Source of the DNA: an uncultured Bacteroidota bacterium
GTDB taxonomy: Bacteria > Bacteroidota > Bacteroidia > Bacteroidales > WCHB1-69
Length of the DNA: 64,000 nucleotides
Assembly: GCA_902786595.1 (NCBI GenBank)
Contig: CADADB010000009.1
Span: 62,001 to 126,000 of the forward strand
Direction: 5' to 3'
A program made the position numbers and the translations under genes. Positions 29,611 to 38,963 of this stretch are shown here, piece by piece (position 1 is the first letter of the stretch; each line of letters opens with the position of its first letter). Under the pieces are notes generated by a model. That model ran no database searches, was not told where the DNA came from, and worked only from the letters and a program-made list of their open reading frames with translations.

Positions 29611-30441
29611 ATGCCCAAAATAACCAGATATAACGAGGAGGAATTTGCGATGCTGCGCGCAAGCGCAAACGTCGTGGCGATCACCCTGGCTGAAGTCGCC
29701 AAAGCGATCCAGCCGGGCGTGCCGCTTTCCTATCTCGACAATATTGCGGAGCAATGCATCCGCGACCATCATGCCATTCCGGCATGCAAGGGTTATATGG
29801 GCTATCCCGCAACTCTCTGCCTTTCGGTGAACGATGTGGTGGTCCACGGAATCCCGACCCCGACCCAGTATTTGCGTGATGGCGACATCGTTTCCGTGGA
29901 TTGCGTGGCGTTGCTGAACGGGTATCATGGCGACTTCTGCTACACTTTCGCAGTGGGTGAAGTGGCTGAGGAGACGAAACTTCTGCTTAAGCGCACCAAG
30001 GAGTCCCTGAACAAAGCCATCGAAGTGGCAAAAGCAGGTAACACCTTTGCGCAGGTGGCCAGTGCCATTGAGCAGTATATCGCACAGTTCAACTATTCGG
30101 TGCCGGCGGAGTTCACCGGTCATGGCATCGGCCGCAATATGCACGAGGAGCCGAGTATCCCGAACTATGCGGTGAGACATTTCGACAGTCTCAACAGAAC
30201 ACGAATCGAGAAGGGTATGTCCTTCTGCGTGGAACCGATGGTCAAGATAGGGCTGGGCAATTGCCGCGACAGGAACGTGTTCCAGAGCCGCATCGAAAGC
30301 GACGGATGGACTTCCCACACGCCCGATGGAAAACCGGCCGCGCACTTTGAGCACCAGTTGATCGTCACCGACAACGGTACGGAGGTCATCTCCTCCTACA
30401 AACCTTTGGCTGAGGTGATTGGAACCGAAGAATTGTATTAA
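29611..30441 (+). CDS. map: Methionine aminopeptidase, type I
   Basis: Removes N-terminal Met from new proteins. 276 residues from ATG 29611; an upstream TTG is less likely. The five metal ligands are visible in context: Asp in 'GDIVSVDCVALLNGYHGDFCYTF' (two Asp), His in 'EFTGHGIGRNMHEEPSIPNY', Glu in 'MSFCVEPMVKIG' and Glu in 'HFEHQLIVT'. Its place between secY and infA is the standard one in this operon. 18 bp separate it from secY and 12 bp from infA. Confidence 0.96.
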   Translation: MPKITRYNEEEFAMLRASANVVAITLAEVAKAIQPGVPLSYLDNIAEQCIRDHHAIPACKGYMGYPATLCLSVNDVVVHGIPTPTQYLRDGDIVSVDCVALLNGYHGDFCYTFAVGEVAEETKLLLKRTKESLNKAIEVAKAGNTFAQVASAIEQYIAQFNYSVPAEFTGHGIGRNMHEEPSIPNYAVRHFDSLNRTRIEKGMSFCVEPMVKIGLGNCRDRNVFQSRIESDGWTSHTPDGKPAAHFEHQLIVTDNGTEVISSYKPLAEVIGTEELY

Positions 30442-30453
30442 AAAAGATAGAAT

Positions 30454-30675
30454 ATGGCAAAACAATCAGCAGTTGACATTGACGGAGAAGTGATTGAAGC
30501 GTTGGGTAACGGACAGTACAGGGTGCGTTTGGAGAGCGGTCATGTGATTTTGGCCCATCTCTCAGGAAAGATGCGTATGCATTACATCAAGATCATCCCG
30601 GGCGACCGTGTCCAAGTGGCTATGTCACCCTACGACTTGACCAAAGGTAGAATCACCTATAGGCATAAGAATTAA
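30454..30675 (+). CDS. infA: Translation initiation factor IF-1
   Basis: 73 residues with the S1/OB fold: '[20 protein letters not shown]', '[19 protein letters not shown]', '[20 protein letters not shown]'. It blocks the A site during initiation. The stop codon runs into a short GACGTTAGAC repeat. Confidence 0.97.
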   Translation: MAKQSAVDIDGEVIEALGNGQYRVRLESGHVILAHLSGKMRMHYIKIIPGDRVQVAMSPYDLTKGRITYRHKN

Positions 30676-30705
30676 GACGTTAGACTTGAGACGTTAGACG
30701 TGTGA
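30672..30705. repeat. GACGTTAGAC double unit after infA
   Basis: TAAGACGTTAGACTTGAGAC then GTTAGACGTG. The infA TAA is its first bases. This interrupts an otherwise compact operon. Confidence 0.6.
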
Positions 30706-30751
30706 AAAGTGAGAATAGATAGAGATAAATAATAATAAAAATAATAAAGCA

Positions 30752-30868
30752 ATGAAAGTAAGAGCATCAGTTAAGAAAAGATCAGAAGATTGCATCGTGG
30801 TGAGACGCCATGGTGTGGTGTATGTGATTAACAAGAAAAACCCGAAATTCAAACAGCGTCAGGGTTAA
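30752..30868 (+). CDS. rpmJ: 50S ribosomal protein L36
   Basis: A 38-codon gene: [20 protein letters not shown], then '[17 protein letters not shown]'. Only one Cys remains, so this is the zinc-free form. It lies between infA and rpsM as expected. Confidence 0.96.
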   Translation: MKVRASVKKRSEDCIVVRRHGVVYVINKKNPKFKQRQG

Positions 30869-30915
30869 TCGAGAATTCAAATAATTATTCATCATAAAAA
30901 AAACATTAGAGTAAT

Positions 30916-31290
30916 ATGGCTAGAATAGCAGGTATTGATTTGCCTAAAAACAAACACGGTGAAATCGGCTTGACCTACATTTACGGAATCGGCAGAAGCA
31001 CTGCCCAAAGGATTCTGACCAAAGCCGGCATCAGTTGGGATAAAAAGGTAAATGAATGGAACGACGATGAGTTGGCATTGATTCGTGGATTAGTGAATGA
31101 GTTGAAAGTGGAAGGTCCGCTCAGATCCGAAGAGCAGATGAACATCAAACGTTTGATGGATATCGGTTGCTATAGAGGTATTCGTCACCGTCTGGGTTTA
31201 CCGGTTCGCGGTCAGAGCACCAAGAACAACGCCCGTACACGTAAGGGTCGTAAGAAAACTGTCGCCAACAAGAAGAAAGCGACCAAGTAG
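30916..31290 (+). CDS. rpsM: 30S ribosomal protein S13
   Basis: 124 residues. '[20 protein letters not shown]', '[19 protein letters not shown]', '[20 protein letters not shown]' and '[20 protein letters not shown]' are the family signatures. The C-terminus is a Lys/Arg-rich tail that contacts tRNA. It is part of the alpha operon. Confidence 0.97.
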   Translation: MARIAGIDLPKNKHGEIGLTYIYGIGRSTAQRILTKAGISWDKKVNEWNDDELALIRGLVNELKVEGPLRSEEQMNIKRLMDIGCYRGIRHRLGLPVRGQSTKNNARTRKGRKKTVANKKKATK

Positions 31291-31322
31291 TAATTAATCA
31301 CGGATAGAAGAAAATTATCAGT

Positions 31323-31712
31323 ATGGCAAAAAATACAAAATCAACGAAGAAGAGAGTCGTTAGAATTGAGGCATCCGGTAAGGCGTTTATCTATGCTTCT
31401 TTCAATAACGTCATCGTTTCCCTCACCAACAACGACGGTCAGGTGATTTCCTGGTCTTCCGCTGGTAAGATGGGTTACAGAGGTTCCAAGAAAAACACTC
31501 CCTATGCTGCCCAGATGGTGGCTCAGGATTGCGCGAAGGTTGCCTACGACCTCGGTCTGCGCAGAGTGAAGGTTTACGTTAAAGGTCCGGGACAAGGCCG
31601 TGAGTCGGCTATCCGCTCCATCAACACCACGGGTATCATCGTGGAAGAGATCACGGATGTCACTCCGCTTCCGCACAATGGTTGCCGTCCTCCCAAACAC
31701 AGAAGAGTATAA
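31323..31712 (+). CDS. rpsK: 30S ribosomal protein S11
   Basis: 129 residues. '[20 protein letters not shown]', '[20 protein letters not shown]', '[19 protein letters not shown]' and '[18 protein letters not shown]' are diagnostic. It sits on the platform of the 30S subunit. 32 bp follow rpsM. Confidence 0.97.
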   Translation: MAKNTKSTKKRVVRIEASGKAFIYASFNNVIVSLTNNDGQVISWSSAGKMGYRGSKKNTPYAAQMVAQDCAKVAYDLGLRRVKVYVKGPGQGRESAIRSINTTGIIVEEITDVTPLPHNGCRPPKHRRV

Positions 31713-31743
31713 TTTATCATTCATCATCGAAAATATATAGAAT

Positions 31744-32349
31744 ATGGCAAGATATACAGGACCCAAAACGAAAATCGCAAGAAAATTCAAGGAACCCATC
31801 TACGGTCCCGACAAATATTTCGAGAGAAAGAACTATGCCCCGGGTCAGCATGGTCAGTCTCGCAGACGCTCGAAACTTTCCGAGTATGGTATGCAGCTGC
31901 AAGAGAAACAGAAAGCGAAATACACCTACGGTATTCTGGAGCGTCAGTTCCGTAAACTGTTCCACCAGGCATCCCGCATGAAAGGTATCACCGGTCAGAA
32001 CTTGATGCAACTCATCGAGTCTCGTCTTGACAATGTGGTGTTCCGCTTGGGCATCGCCCCCACCCGTAACGCAGCCCGTCAGCTCGTTTCCCACCGCCAC
32101 ATCACCCTCAATGGCCAGATTTGCAACATCCCTTCGACGTTGCTTCGTCCTGGTGACATCGTTGAGGTCCGTGAGCGTTCCAAAACCCTCGAGGTGATTG
32201 AGAATTCTCTCAGCGGCAAGGCAATGAACTATGCATGGCTCGAATGGGACGGCAGTCTCAAGGTTGGAAAATTCATGCAATATCCTCAGAGAGAGGAGAT
32301 TCCTGAAACCATCAACGAGCAGGCAATCGTTGAGTTGTACTCTAAATAA
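31744..32349 (+). CDS. rpsD: 30S ribosomal protein S4
   Basis: 201 residues. '[20 protein letters not shown]' opens the protein; '[20 protein letters not shown]' follows. The S4 RNA-binding domain is '[20 protein letters not shown]' and '[19 protein letters not shown]'. The zinc Cys cluster of some S4 proteins is absent. S4 is often the operon autoregulator. The stop lies at the start of an array. Confidence 0.97.
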   Translation: MARYTGPKTKIARKFKEPIYGPDKYFERKNYAPGQHGQSRRRSKLSEYGMQLQEKQKAKYTYGILERQFRKLFHQASRMKGITGQNLMQLIESRLDNVVFRLGIAPTRNAARQLVSHRHITLNGQICNIPSTLLRPGDIVEVRERSKTLEVIENSLSGKAMNYAWLEWDGSLKVGKFMQYPQREEIPETINEQAIVELYSK

Positions 32350-32386
32350 TAGCTTTTAGCTTTTAGCTATTGGCTTTTGGCTAAAA
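32347..32386. repeat. TAGCTTTTAGCTATTGGC array after rpsD
   Basis: Units of AGCTTTT/GGCTTTT, the same family as at 23861, 34043 and 42463. It partly folds on itself (TTTTAGC...GGCTAAAA) and may attenuate transcription between rpsD and rpoA. Confidence 0.7.
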
Positions 32387-32414
32387 ACAAATAACAGTAA
32401 AAAATCAAACAAAA

Positions 32415-33410
32415 ATGGCAATATTAACATTTCAAAAACCCGATAAGGTCATCATGAATGAGGCCGACGATTTTCACGGCATATTTGAATTTCGTCCGCT
32501 GCAGCAAGGTTTCGGCGTCACCGTGGGTAATGCCCTCCGCCGCGTGTTGCTCTCTTCATTGGAAGGCTATGCCATTACCTCTGTGAAAATTGAAGGCGTC
32601 GCGCAAGAATTTTCATCAATACCGGGCGTTATGGAAGATGTCCTCGACATTGTCCTTAACCTCAAACAGGTTCGCCTGAAAAATAAGGTTGACGGCTATA
32701 CCTCCGAGAAAGTGTCCATCGTCATCAGCGGTCAGGACACCTTCACGGCCGGCGACATGAACCGCTATCTCAATTATTTCCAGGTGTTGAATCCGGATTT
32801 GCTGATTTGCCGCATGGAACCCACCGTCCGCTTGAACATGGAAATCACCATCGACAAAGGCCGCGGTTATGTTCCGGTTGAAGACAATCGCCAACTCCAT
32901 GATGGTATTGATGTTATTGCCGTTGACTCAACCCATACCCCTATCCGTAACGTCAAATATACGATTGAGCCCTATCGTGTCGAGCAAAAGACCGACTTTG
33001 AGAAGCTGATCATTGAAGTGGAAACGGACGGTTCCATTCACCCGAAGGATGCCATCCAGGAAGCTGCCAAGATCTTGATTCAGCATTTCGCTCTCCTTTC
33101 GGATGAGAATATCGCTCTTGATGCGCAAGATCAGACAGACAGCCAGGAGGTTACGGAAGACAGTGAAAAGAATATCCGTCAAATCCTTCAAGCTAAACTT
33201 ATTGACATGGATCTCTCGGTCAGAGCACTCAACTGCTTGAAATCTGCTGAGTTGGAGACTTTGGGTGATTTGGTCGCCTTCCACAAGGCCGACCTGCTCA
33301 AGTTCCGCAACTTCGGTAAGAAATCATTGGCAGAGCTGGAAGAGCTGGTTCACAACAAGGGCTTGGAATTTGGCATGAATGTAGAAAAGTATAATATAGA
33401 TAACGAATAG
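32415..33410 (+). CDS. rpoA: DNA-directed RNA polymerase alpha subunit
   Basis: 331 residues. Alpha-NTD: '[20 protein letters not shown]' and '[19 protein letters not shown]'. After a linker near residues 235-255, the alpha-CTD carries '[20 protein letters not shown]' and '[16 protein letters not shown]', the helix-hairpin-helix that contacts UP elements and activators. Standard position before rplQ. Confidence 0.98.
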   Translation: MAILTFQKPDKVIMNEADDFHGIFEFRPLQQGFGVTVGNALRRVLLSSLEGYAITSVKIEGVAQEFSSIPGVMEDVLDIVLNLKQVRLKNKVDGYTSEKVSIVISGQDTFTAGDMNRYLNYFQVLNPDLLICRMEPTVRLNMEITIDKGRGYVPVEDNRQLHDGIDVIAVDSTHTPIRNVKYTIEPYRVEQKTDFEKLIIEVETDGSIHPKDAIQEAAKILIQHFALLSDENIALDAQDQTDSQEVTEDSEKNIRQILQAKLIDMDLSVRALNCLKSAELETLGDLVAFHKADLLKFRNFGKKSLAELEELVHNKGLEFGMNVEKYNIDNE

Positions 33411-33414
33411 AACA

Positions 33415-33918
33415 ATGAGACACGCTAAGAAAATCAACCATTTAGGTAGAACAGATGCGCACAGAAAGGCCATGTTGTCCAATATGGCAACCTCTCTGAT
33501 TATGCATAAGAGAATCAACACCACGTTGGCCAAGGCCAAGGCGTTGAGAATGTATGTGGAGCCTATCGTGACCCGTTCCAAGAATGACACGACGCACTCA
33601 CGTCGTGAGGTGTTCGCTCAATTGCAGAACAAATATGCTGTCACGGAGCTGTTTAGAGAAATTTCCCCCAAGATTGCTGATCGTCCGGGCGGTTACACCC
33701 GTATCCTGAAGACCGGTTTCCGTAAGGGTGACAATGCCGAGATGTGCATCATCGAGTTTGTAGATTTCAATGAAACCTACACGGTAGAGAAAACTAAGAA
33801 GAAAGCCACCCGTACGCGCCGTAGCAGCAAGAAAGCCGCCGCTCCCGTCGTTGAGAACGTGGCTGAAGAGACCCCGGCAGCAGAAGCCGCAGAAGTGGAA
33901 ACCCCTGCCGCTGAGTAA
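33415..33918 (+). CDS. rplQ: 50S ribosomal protein L17 with Ala/Glu-rich tail
   Basis: 167 residues. The core (1-115) has '[20 protein letters not shown]', '[20 protein letters not shown]' and '[20 protein letters not shown]'. The rest is a Lys-rich then Ala/Glu/Pro-rich extension typical of Bacteroidetes L17. The start is 4 bp after rpoA stop. Two terminators follow. Confidence 0.97.
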   Translation: MRHAKKINHLGRTDAHRKAMLSNMATSLIMHKRINTTLAKAKALRMYVEPIVTRSKNDTTHSRREVFAQLQNKYAVTELFREISPKIADRPGGYTRILKTGFRKGDNAEMCIIEFVDFNETYTVEKTKKKATRTRRSSKKAAAPVVENVAEETPAAEAAEVETPAAE

Positions 33919-33936
33919 CACACGTAGTGTTATTTT
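33916..33936 (+). terminator. Short hairpin at rplQ stop
   Basis: TAACAC / GTGTTA stem with loop ACGTA, followed by TTTT. The rplQ TAA is the first stem base triplet. Confidence 0.6.
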
Positions 33937-33946
33937 GTTAGTACTG

Positions 33947-33980
33947 AAAAGAGATGTCTGGAAGATGTCTCTTTTTTTTA
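33947..33980 (+). terminator. Rho-independent terminator of ribosomal operon
   Basis: AAAAGAGA / TCTCTTTT stem with a 13-base loop region, ending in eight T residues. Confidence 0.75.
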
Positions 33981-34008
33981 TACAAATCTTACATGAAAAG
34001 ATGCAAAA

Positions 34009-34044
34009 AAAGAGCAGAGTCTCCAATCGAAACTCTGCTCTTTT
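34009..34044. terminator. Bidirectional terminator between rplQ and the M16 gene
   Basis: Stem AAAGAGCAGAGT / ACTCTGCTCTTT with an 11-base loop. A-run on one side and T-run on the other let it serve both converging operons. Confidence 0.85.
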
Positions 34045-34078
34045 AGCCAAAAGCTAAAAGCCAATAGCTAACAGCCGA
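34043..34078. repeat. AGCCAAAAGCTAAAAGCC array at M16 stop
   Basis: AGCCAAAAGC / TAAAAGCCAATAGC / TAACAGCC units directly past the minus-strand stop of the peptidase gene. Confidence 0.75.
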
Positions 34079-36988
34079 TTAGTATCCGAAAATCTCCTCC
34101 AAAGAGAGTTTCGTGACCTTCCCGTACTTCTCCAGTCCTTTCAAATCCACCTCGTTCTCGTTGCCGAGCACGACCACTACGCGCTTCTGGCCCTTGATGT
34201 AGTTGGCGTTGAAGGTCTTCACATCGTTAATGGTCATTTTCTGGATGGCGTTGAAGGAGGTTCTGTCCAACGGAGCTTTCAGTCCCATCTCCTCGCAAGT
34301 GAGGTAGTAGTTGATGATACTCATCTTGCGGGTGCGGTTGGTGCGGTATTGGGAAATCAGGGAAGTCTTGGCCAAGTCAAAGTTCAGCTCAGACACGGGC
34401 ATGTTGTCCAGCAGATCCGTGAAGGCCTCCATGGCGTCGATCAGCTTGTCGTTCTGCGTGCCGATGTGGGTCATATTGTAGTTGTATTTGCCTTTCTCGC
34501 TGGGTTCCACATAGTAAGCGGCGGCGGAGTAGGCCAAGGAGCGTTTTTCGCGGATTTCTTGGAACACGATGGAGTTCATGCTGCCACCGAAGTATTCGTT
34601 GTACATCTCGATTTGCGGACTCATCGCCCAGTTGGCGGGCACGGAGGTGCTCAGCTGGCGGCACAGGGACTGTTTGGCATCGTAGTGGGCGAAATAGACC
34701 TTGTTGTCTTTCGTGGCGAGACGGTCGTAGTCGGCACCCATCTTGACGGGTTTCTTGGCCGGATGCACGCTGTGCTTGTCGGTGAGGACCTTCTGCAAGT
34801 CATTAAGACTCAGGTCACCGTAATAGAGGATGCGCTGCGGCTGAGAGGTCATCGTCTTGATCTGGTTGATGACATCCTGGGCCTTGATCTTCTGGACCTC
34901 TTCGTTGCTTACGAAATACTTGCGAATGTTGTCCTTACCGAAGGAAGCGTAACGCAACATGTTTTGGAAGATGGTCTGTTGGCGCGATTTCGCATCCACG
35001 CGGGATTTCAGGACGTCGCTGATGGAGTTTTTAACGGATTCCTCGGAGATTTTCGGGTGGTTGAGGATGTCCTCCACGATGGCCATGGCTTTCTCCATGT
35101 TCTCGCTGAGACCGTTGATATAGATGCTGGCATATTTGTCGCCAAAACCGATGGAATAGGAGCAGGCGAGGTCGTACATCTCGCGGTTGATTTGGCTCAG
35201 TGTGCGGTTCTCGCTCTCCAGCTGGTCGAGGAAGTTGTTGGTGATGCCGGCTTTCTTGTCGTAAAATCTACCATAGTTGTAACGATAGACAAGCGTGAAA
35301 CGGCCGTTGTCGGTGTTCTTCACATAGAGAATCTCGTTGCCGTTGGCCTTGCCCTTCTGCATGTCTTTGTTGAAATCCACGAAAACGGGCTCGATGGGGT
35401 TCACTTTCATGTCTTTGACCTCTTTCAGGAAGGGGCTCTCCACATCACGGTTCATGACCACAGGGGTGATTTCGGGCTTATCGACTTTCTGCACGTTGCG
35501 TTGCTCGCCTTGACGTTTATAGACGATTACATAGTTGTTTTTCTTGAAGATACGGTTCGCAAAGTCGATGACATCTTCCTTCGTGACATAGCTCATGTTC
35601 TCGGTCTCGTTGATGACATCCTGCCAGCTCCGGTGAGCGAGGTAAGCCATGGCCATGGCCATAGCACGGTTGGTGTTGCTTTCCAACGAGGTCATGTCGC
35701 TGAGTTTGCGGTTGTTGATGGCGGCGGTAAGAAGCTTTTCGTCCCAGTTTCCGGATTTCAGTACCTCGATTTGTTGCAGCAACAGGTCTTTCAGCTGCTC
35801 CAGGGTTTGTCCCTCCTTAGGTCTGCCGTAGAGACGGAAGTAGGCGTAGTCGTTGAGGTCGCTCACGCCGGAATAGGCGGTCATCGCTAACTGTTTTTGG
35901 TTGATGTTCTCGTCAATAATACCGCAGGAGCCGTTCATCAGCACAGCGTCGGCCATCTCGGCAAGGAGCACGTCACGTGAACCGGTGCCGGCGTCAATGC
36001 GGTAGCCGATTTGCACGTTCTCGGGTTCCAGACCATAGACTTCCACGGTCTTCACCTCGCGGATCGGTTTTTCGTGGATGTAGGTGAAATCAGGAATATA
36101 GCGCGGCTGAATCCTTCCGAAATATTTGTCAATCAATTTGATGACTTGATCAGGATCGAAGTCGCCCGCCATGGCGATACAGTAGTTGTTCGGCACATAG
36201 TAGGTGTAGAAATGCTTGTTGATGTTGGTCAGGGACGGATTCTTCAGGTGCTCAATCGTTCCGATGGTGGTCTGTGTGCCGTAAGGATGGTTCGGGAACA
36301 GGGCTTCGTTCAGCTTTTCGTAAGCCGTGCGGCTGTCGTTGGCCATGTTCATGTTCTTCTCCTCATAGACGGCCTCCAGCTCGGTGTGGAACAAGCGGAA
36401 GACGGGATTGGCGAAACGCTCGCCCTCAATCTTCAGCCAACGCTCGACCTCGTTGCTCGGGATGTCCTCCTGATAGACAGTCATGTCGTTGGAAGTGAAA
36501 GCGTTAGTGCCCTGTGCACCGATCATCGACATCATCTTGTCATACTCGTTCGGGATGGCGTACTTGGATGCTTCGTAGGACACGGAGTCGATCTGATGAT
36601 AGATGGCTTTGCGCTGGGCGGGGTCGGTGGTGTGGTTATAGACCTCGTACAACGCTTCGATCTTCTTGAGCTGCTCCTGTTCCTTGGCCCAGTCCAGGGT
36701 GCCGAAATGGTTGGTGCCCTTGAACATCAAGTGTTCCAAGTAGTGGGAGAGGCCTGTGGATTCGGACGGGTCGTTCTTGCTGCCCACGCGCACCGCGATG
36801 TAGGTCTGGATGCGCGGCACGTCCTTGTTCACCGACATGAACACTTGCAGACCATTGTCTAAGGTGTAGTGAATGACGTTCATCGGGTCATTCTGATAAG
36901 TTTCCTTGTGATAATTCTGCGCAAAAGAGCTGAAGGCCAGGAAACAGAAGGCCGACAGCAGCAGAGTTGCAAAAAAGTTACGTTTCAT
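34079..36988 (-). CDS. Secreted M16 family zinc peptidase (double-domain)
   Basis: 969 residues with signal peptide (LLLSAFCFLAFSSFAQ). The inverted zinc motif HxxEH is His82-Tyr-Leu-Glu85-His86 in 'GLSHYLEHLMFKGT'. A downstream Glu in 'ELEAVYEEKNM' completes the site. The N-terminal active half is followed by an inactive homologous half from about residue 540 ('RFTLVYRYNYGRFYDKKAG'), and the C-terminal part has 'QEIREKRSLAYSAAAYY' as in insulinase-type enzymes. It probably degrades peptides in the periplasm. It lies 15 bp after the M6-like gene on the same strand, so they form one operon. Confidence 0.94.
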   Translation of the reverse strand: MKRNFFATLLLSAFCFLAFSSFAQNYHKETYQNDPMNVIHYTLDNGLQVFMSVNKDVPRIQTYIAVRVGSKNDPSESTGLSHYLEHLMFKGTNHFGTLDWAKEQEQLKKIEALYEVYNHTTDPAQRKAIYHQIDSVSYEASKYAIPNEYDKMMSMIGAQGTNAFTSNDMTVYQEDIPSNEVERWLKIEGERFANPVFRLFHTELEAVYEEKNMNMANDSRTAYEKLNEALFPNHPYGTQTTIGTIEHLKNPSLTNINKHFYTYYVPNNYCIAMAGDFDPDQVIKLIDKYFGRIQPRYIPDFTYIHEKPIREVKTVEVYGLEPENVQIGYRIDAGTGSRDVLLAEMADAVLMNGSCGIIDENINQKQLAMTAYSGVSDLNDYAYFRLYGRPKEGQTLEQLKDLLLQQIEVLKSGNWDEKLLTAAINNRKLSDMTSLESNTNRAMAMAMAYLAHRSWQDVINETENMSYVTKEDVIDFANRIFKKNNYVIVYKRQGEQRNVQKVDKPEITPVVMNRDVESPFLKEVKDMKVNPIEPVFVDFNKDMQKGKANGNEILYVKNTDNGRFTLVYRYNYGRFYDKKAGITNNFLDQLESENRTLSQINREMYDLACSYSIGFGDKYASIYINGLSENMEKAMAIVEDILNHPKISEESVKNSISDVLKSRVDAKSRQQTIFQNMLRYASFGKDNIRKYFVSNEEVQKIKAQDVINQIKTMTSQPQRILYYGDLSLNDLQKVLTDKHSVHPAKKPVKMGADYDRLATKDNKVYFAHYDAKQSLCRQLSTSVPANWAMSPQIEMYNEYFGGSMNSIVFQEIREKRSLAYSAAAYYVEPSEKGKYNYNMTHIGTQNDKLIDAMEAFTDLLDNMPVSELNFDLAKTSLISQYRTNRTRKMSIINYYLTCEEMGLKAPLDRTSFNAIQKMTINDVKTFNANYIKGQKRVVVVLGNENEVDLKGLEKYGKVTKLSLEEIFGY

Positions 36989-37003
36989 AATGCTTGATTT
37001 GTA

Positions 37004-38599
37004 TTATTTTTTGATGAATTTTTCGGTATGACATTCGTTGTCCGTGGTGATTTTCACGACATAGACGCCTTGCGGAAGCGAAGAAATATTAATTCTAGAG
37101 TCAGGATTACTTTCAGAGAACATGATGTTGCCCAACAAATCGTAAATTTCAATGTTTTGAATATCATCAGAGGTGATATTCAGCTGATTTTGGGCTGGAT
37201 TAGGGTATATATGCCTCTCCGTCTTCTCGTGTGTGGGCACAGCGTCGTGCAGGAAAGTCACGTCAAAGCTCGCCTGGTCGCCGCTGTACTGGATGTTGGT
37301 GATTTCAAAACTGGTTTCCGGGGTTCCGTCGGTGAGGAAGGGTCGCGGATTGGTGGTGGGACCGAAAGCTCTGCGGTTACCGTTACCAAATGTCGCAAAG
37401 TTTATGTTCCCGTTGATGGTGTCAATGGTGCTGCCGGGACGGAAAACCCAGTAAGAATGCGGCTTTTCATAAAAGTCAAATACGCCGTTCCCGGCATCGT
37501 ATAGGTCGTTGAGGTTAACATTGTCGTACCACCTGCCGATAATCACACCGCTGCGGGGAACATTTTCCATAAAATCGTTGCTATTCCGATACTCAATAGT
37601 GAACCATTGGTCCGGATCGATGGATGATCGGATGAAATAGCAGTTGTTGTGATCAGAGGAAGTGTTGCTATTTAAAATATAGTGGCCATCGCTTGTGATT
37701 TCGATGGGTTCGTCAACAATACCTAAGAACTTGTATTTCAGGATAGTGGAGATTTGCTGCAGATTGTTTTGCGCCATTTGGTCCCAAATTCCGACAGGAA
37801 CGATTTCGTTGTAATTGTAATAATGGTAATAGTCAGGTATTCCCAAAGAGTGTCCCATCTCATGGCAGAACACATTGGCGGAGAAATAGTAGCCGGAATT
37901 GGCGAATTCAAAATTGTAGCAGCGTGGTAGTTTCCCGTTGATGTAAATCTCCTCGGGCAGTCCTGCGTAATAGGCACTGAAAAAGTTCATGTGGGGCCAC
38001 AAAAGGTCGTTCCAGTCTCCGACACCGCCTTTGAGGATAAAGCTGATGTTGTCGATAAGTCCGTCATTATTGCCGTCCAGATTGATGTTGCTGTCAACAA
38101 GATTCAAGGAATCGACGTATCGGAGTACTCTTGCCAGCATCTCAAATTCCCGAATGACTTGGTCGGTATAGCCGTCCGGATTGGTCTCGCTTTGGGGTTG
38201 GAAATAGGAACGCGGGTAAGAATCCTGATAGGAGATGATGGCGGTGTCTTGGATGTTGTTGGTATAGACCGTGTGATAGTTGATTTTCCCGTATGTCATC
38301 GCGTTGTAGTAGTTATGGACTGAGACATGGTTCGGAGTGGTGTCGTTGAACATCTGATCAATGGGCTCAAGTGTTTCGGTAAACTCCTCGTCATCGGCAA
38401 AACGAATGAAGATGACCAAGTTGGTGAGCGTCATCTGCTCGCTCCGATTCAAATGGATGTGGGGAGCCAGTTGGTAGTTTTGGGGAGGACGCGGCGGCAT
38501 CATCGGCGGAATCGTATCTGCAGGTGCGGCAAAGCCGAGAAACGCAATCGCGTTGAACAATAGGACAAGAAACTTTTTCGTTACGGTTCCAGACTTCAT
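37004..38599 (-). CDS. T9SS-exported M6-like metalloprotease
   Basis: 531 residues with signal peptide (LVLLFNAIAFLGFAAP). The zinc motif is His246-Glu-Met-Gly-His250 in 'FCHEMGHSLGIPDYYHYY', typical of immune-inhibitor-A-like M6 proteases. 'RMSNLVIFIRF'-like 'TLTNLVIFIRFADDEEF' and 'VHNYYNAMTYGKINYHT' also fit. The C-terminal 75 residues form a T9SS sorting domain ('IYPNPAQNQLNITSDDI', 'IEIYDLLGNIMFSE', 'SSLPQGVYVVKI'). It is thus a surface or secreted protease. Promoter box TATTTTTGC lies 25-33 bp upstream on the minus strand. Confidence 0.92.
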   Translation of the reverse strand: MKSGTVTKKFLVLLFNAIAFLGFAAPADTIPPMMPPRPPQNYQLAPHIHLNRSEQMTLTNLVIFIRFADDEEFTETLEPIDQMFNDTTPNHVSVHNYYNAMTYGKINYHTVYTNNIQDTAIISYQDSYPRSYFQPQSETNPDGYTDQVIREFEMLARVLRYVDSLNLVDSNINLDGNNDGLIDNISFILKGGVGDWNDLLWPHMNFFSAYYAGLPEEIYINGKLPRCYNFEFANSGYYFSANVFCHEMGHSLGIPDYYHYYNYNEIVPVGIWDQMAQNNLQQISTILKYKFLGIVDEPIEITSDGHYILNSNTSSDHNNCYFIRSSIDPDQWFTIEYRNSNDFMENVPRSGVIIGRWYDNVNLNDLYDAGNGVFDFYEKPHSYWVFRPGSTIDTINGNINFATFGNGNRRAFGPTTNPRPFLTDGTPETSFEITNIQYSGDQASFDVTFLHDAVPTHEKTERHIYPNPAQNQLNITSDDIQNIEIYDLLGNIMFSESNPDSRINISSLPQGVYVVKITTDNECHTEKFIKK

Positions 38600-38623
38600 T
38601 TATCCTTGATTTTGATTTAACTC

Positions 38624-38632
38624 GCAAAAATA
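38624..38632 (-). promoter_or_regulatory. Promoter -7 box for the M6/M16 protease operon
   Basis: TATTTTTGC on the minus strand, 25 bp upstream of the ATG at 38599. Confidence 0.65.
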
Positions 38633-38700
38633 TATTTTTTGCGTTTTGGAGGCCGATATGTTGATAATTATTGAAATTTTGTCGCCGCCTCCCCGTCCCC

Positions 38701-38736
38701 GTCCAATTTTCATACACCCTTGTCACAATAATGGAC
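38701..38736 (+). promoter_or_regulatory. 36-bp palindromic enhancer site (UAS), copy 1
   Basis: Left half GTCCAATTTTCATACA and right half TGTCACAATAATGGAC are near reverse complements around a CCCT centre. The copy at 60579-60614 has the same length and same layout. Each lies exactly 91 bp (start to start) before a TTGGCACGG box. It is the probable binding site of the NtrC-type regulator encoded at 60732. Confidence 0.75.
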
Positions 38737-38789
38737 ACCCGTCCGACGTTGACTTTTGTGTAAATGGCTGATTTTTAGGTGTGTGTCGG

Positions 38790-38808
38790 TTTTGGCACGG
38801 TTTTGGGA
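38790..38808 (+). promoter_or_regulatory. Sigma-54-like promoter of the ABC exporter operon
   Basis: TTTTGGCACGGTTTTGGGA matches the sigma-54 -24 element (TTGGCACG) well; the -12 element is degenerate (TGGG instead of TTGC). 170 bp upstream of the ATPase start at 38964, with a hairpin element and an array in the leader. Confidence 0.65.
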
Positions 38809-38818
38809 ATTAAACTCC

Positions 38819-38857
38819 TACCTTGAGCAGCCCCGGAGGGGCAAGAGCTCGGTAGGG
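38819..38857. repeat. Dispersed AGCCCC/GGGGC hairpin element, copy 3
   Basis: TACCTTGAGCAGCCCCGGAG followed by GGGCAAGAGCTCGGTAGGGG. It lies in the 5' leader of the exporter operon. Confidence 0.75.
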
Positions 38858-38867
38858 GTACGGATGA

Positions 38868-38945
38868 GGGAGATGATGCGATGATACGATGATGCGATGA
38901 TGCGATGATGCGATGATGCGATGATACGATGATGCGATGATATTA
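38868..38945. repeat. GATGATGCGATGATACGAT array
   Basis: About ten units of GATGATGCGAT / GATACGATGATGCG immediately before the ATPase start. Same family as 25362 and 62209. Confidence 0.85.
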
Positions 38946-38963
38946 GAACGAAACAACAAAACA

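Noticed and set aside
34349..35890. A 513-codon plus-strand frame
   Set aside because: Shadow of the M16 peptidase gene, which has HxxEH and full-length family similarity.
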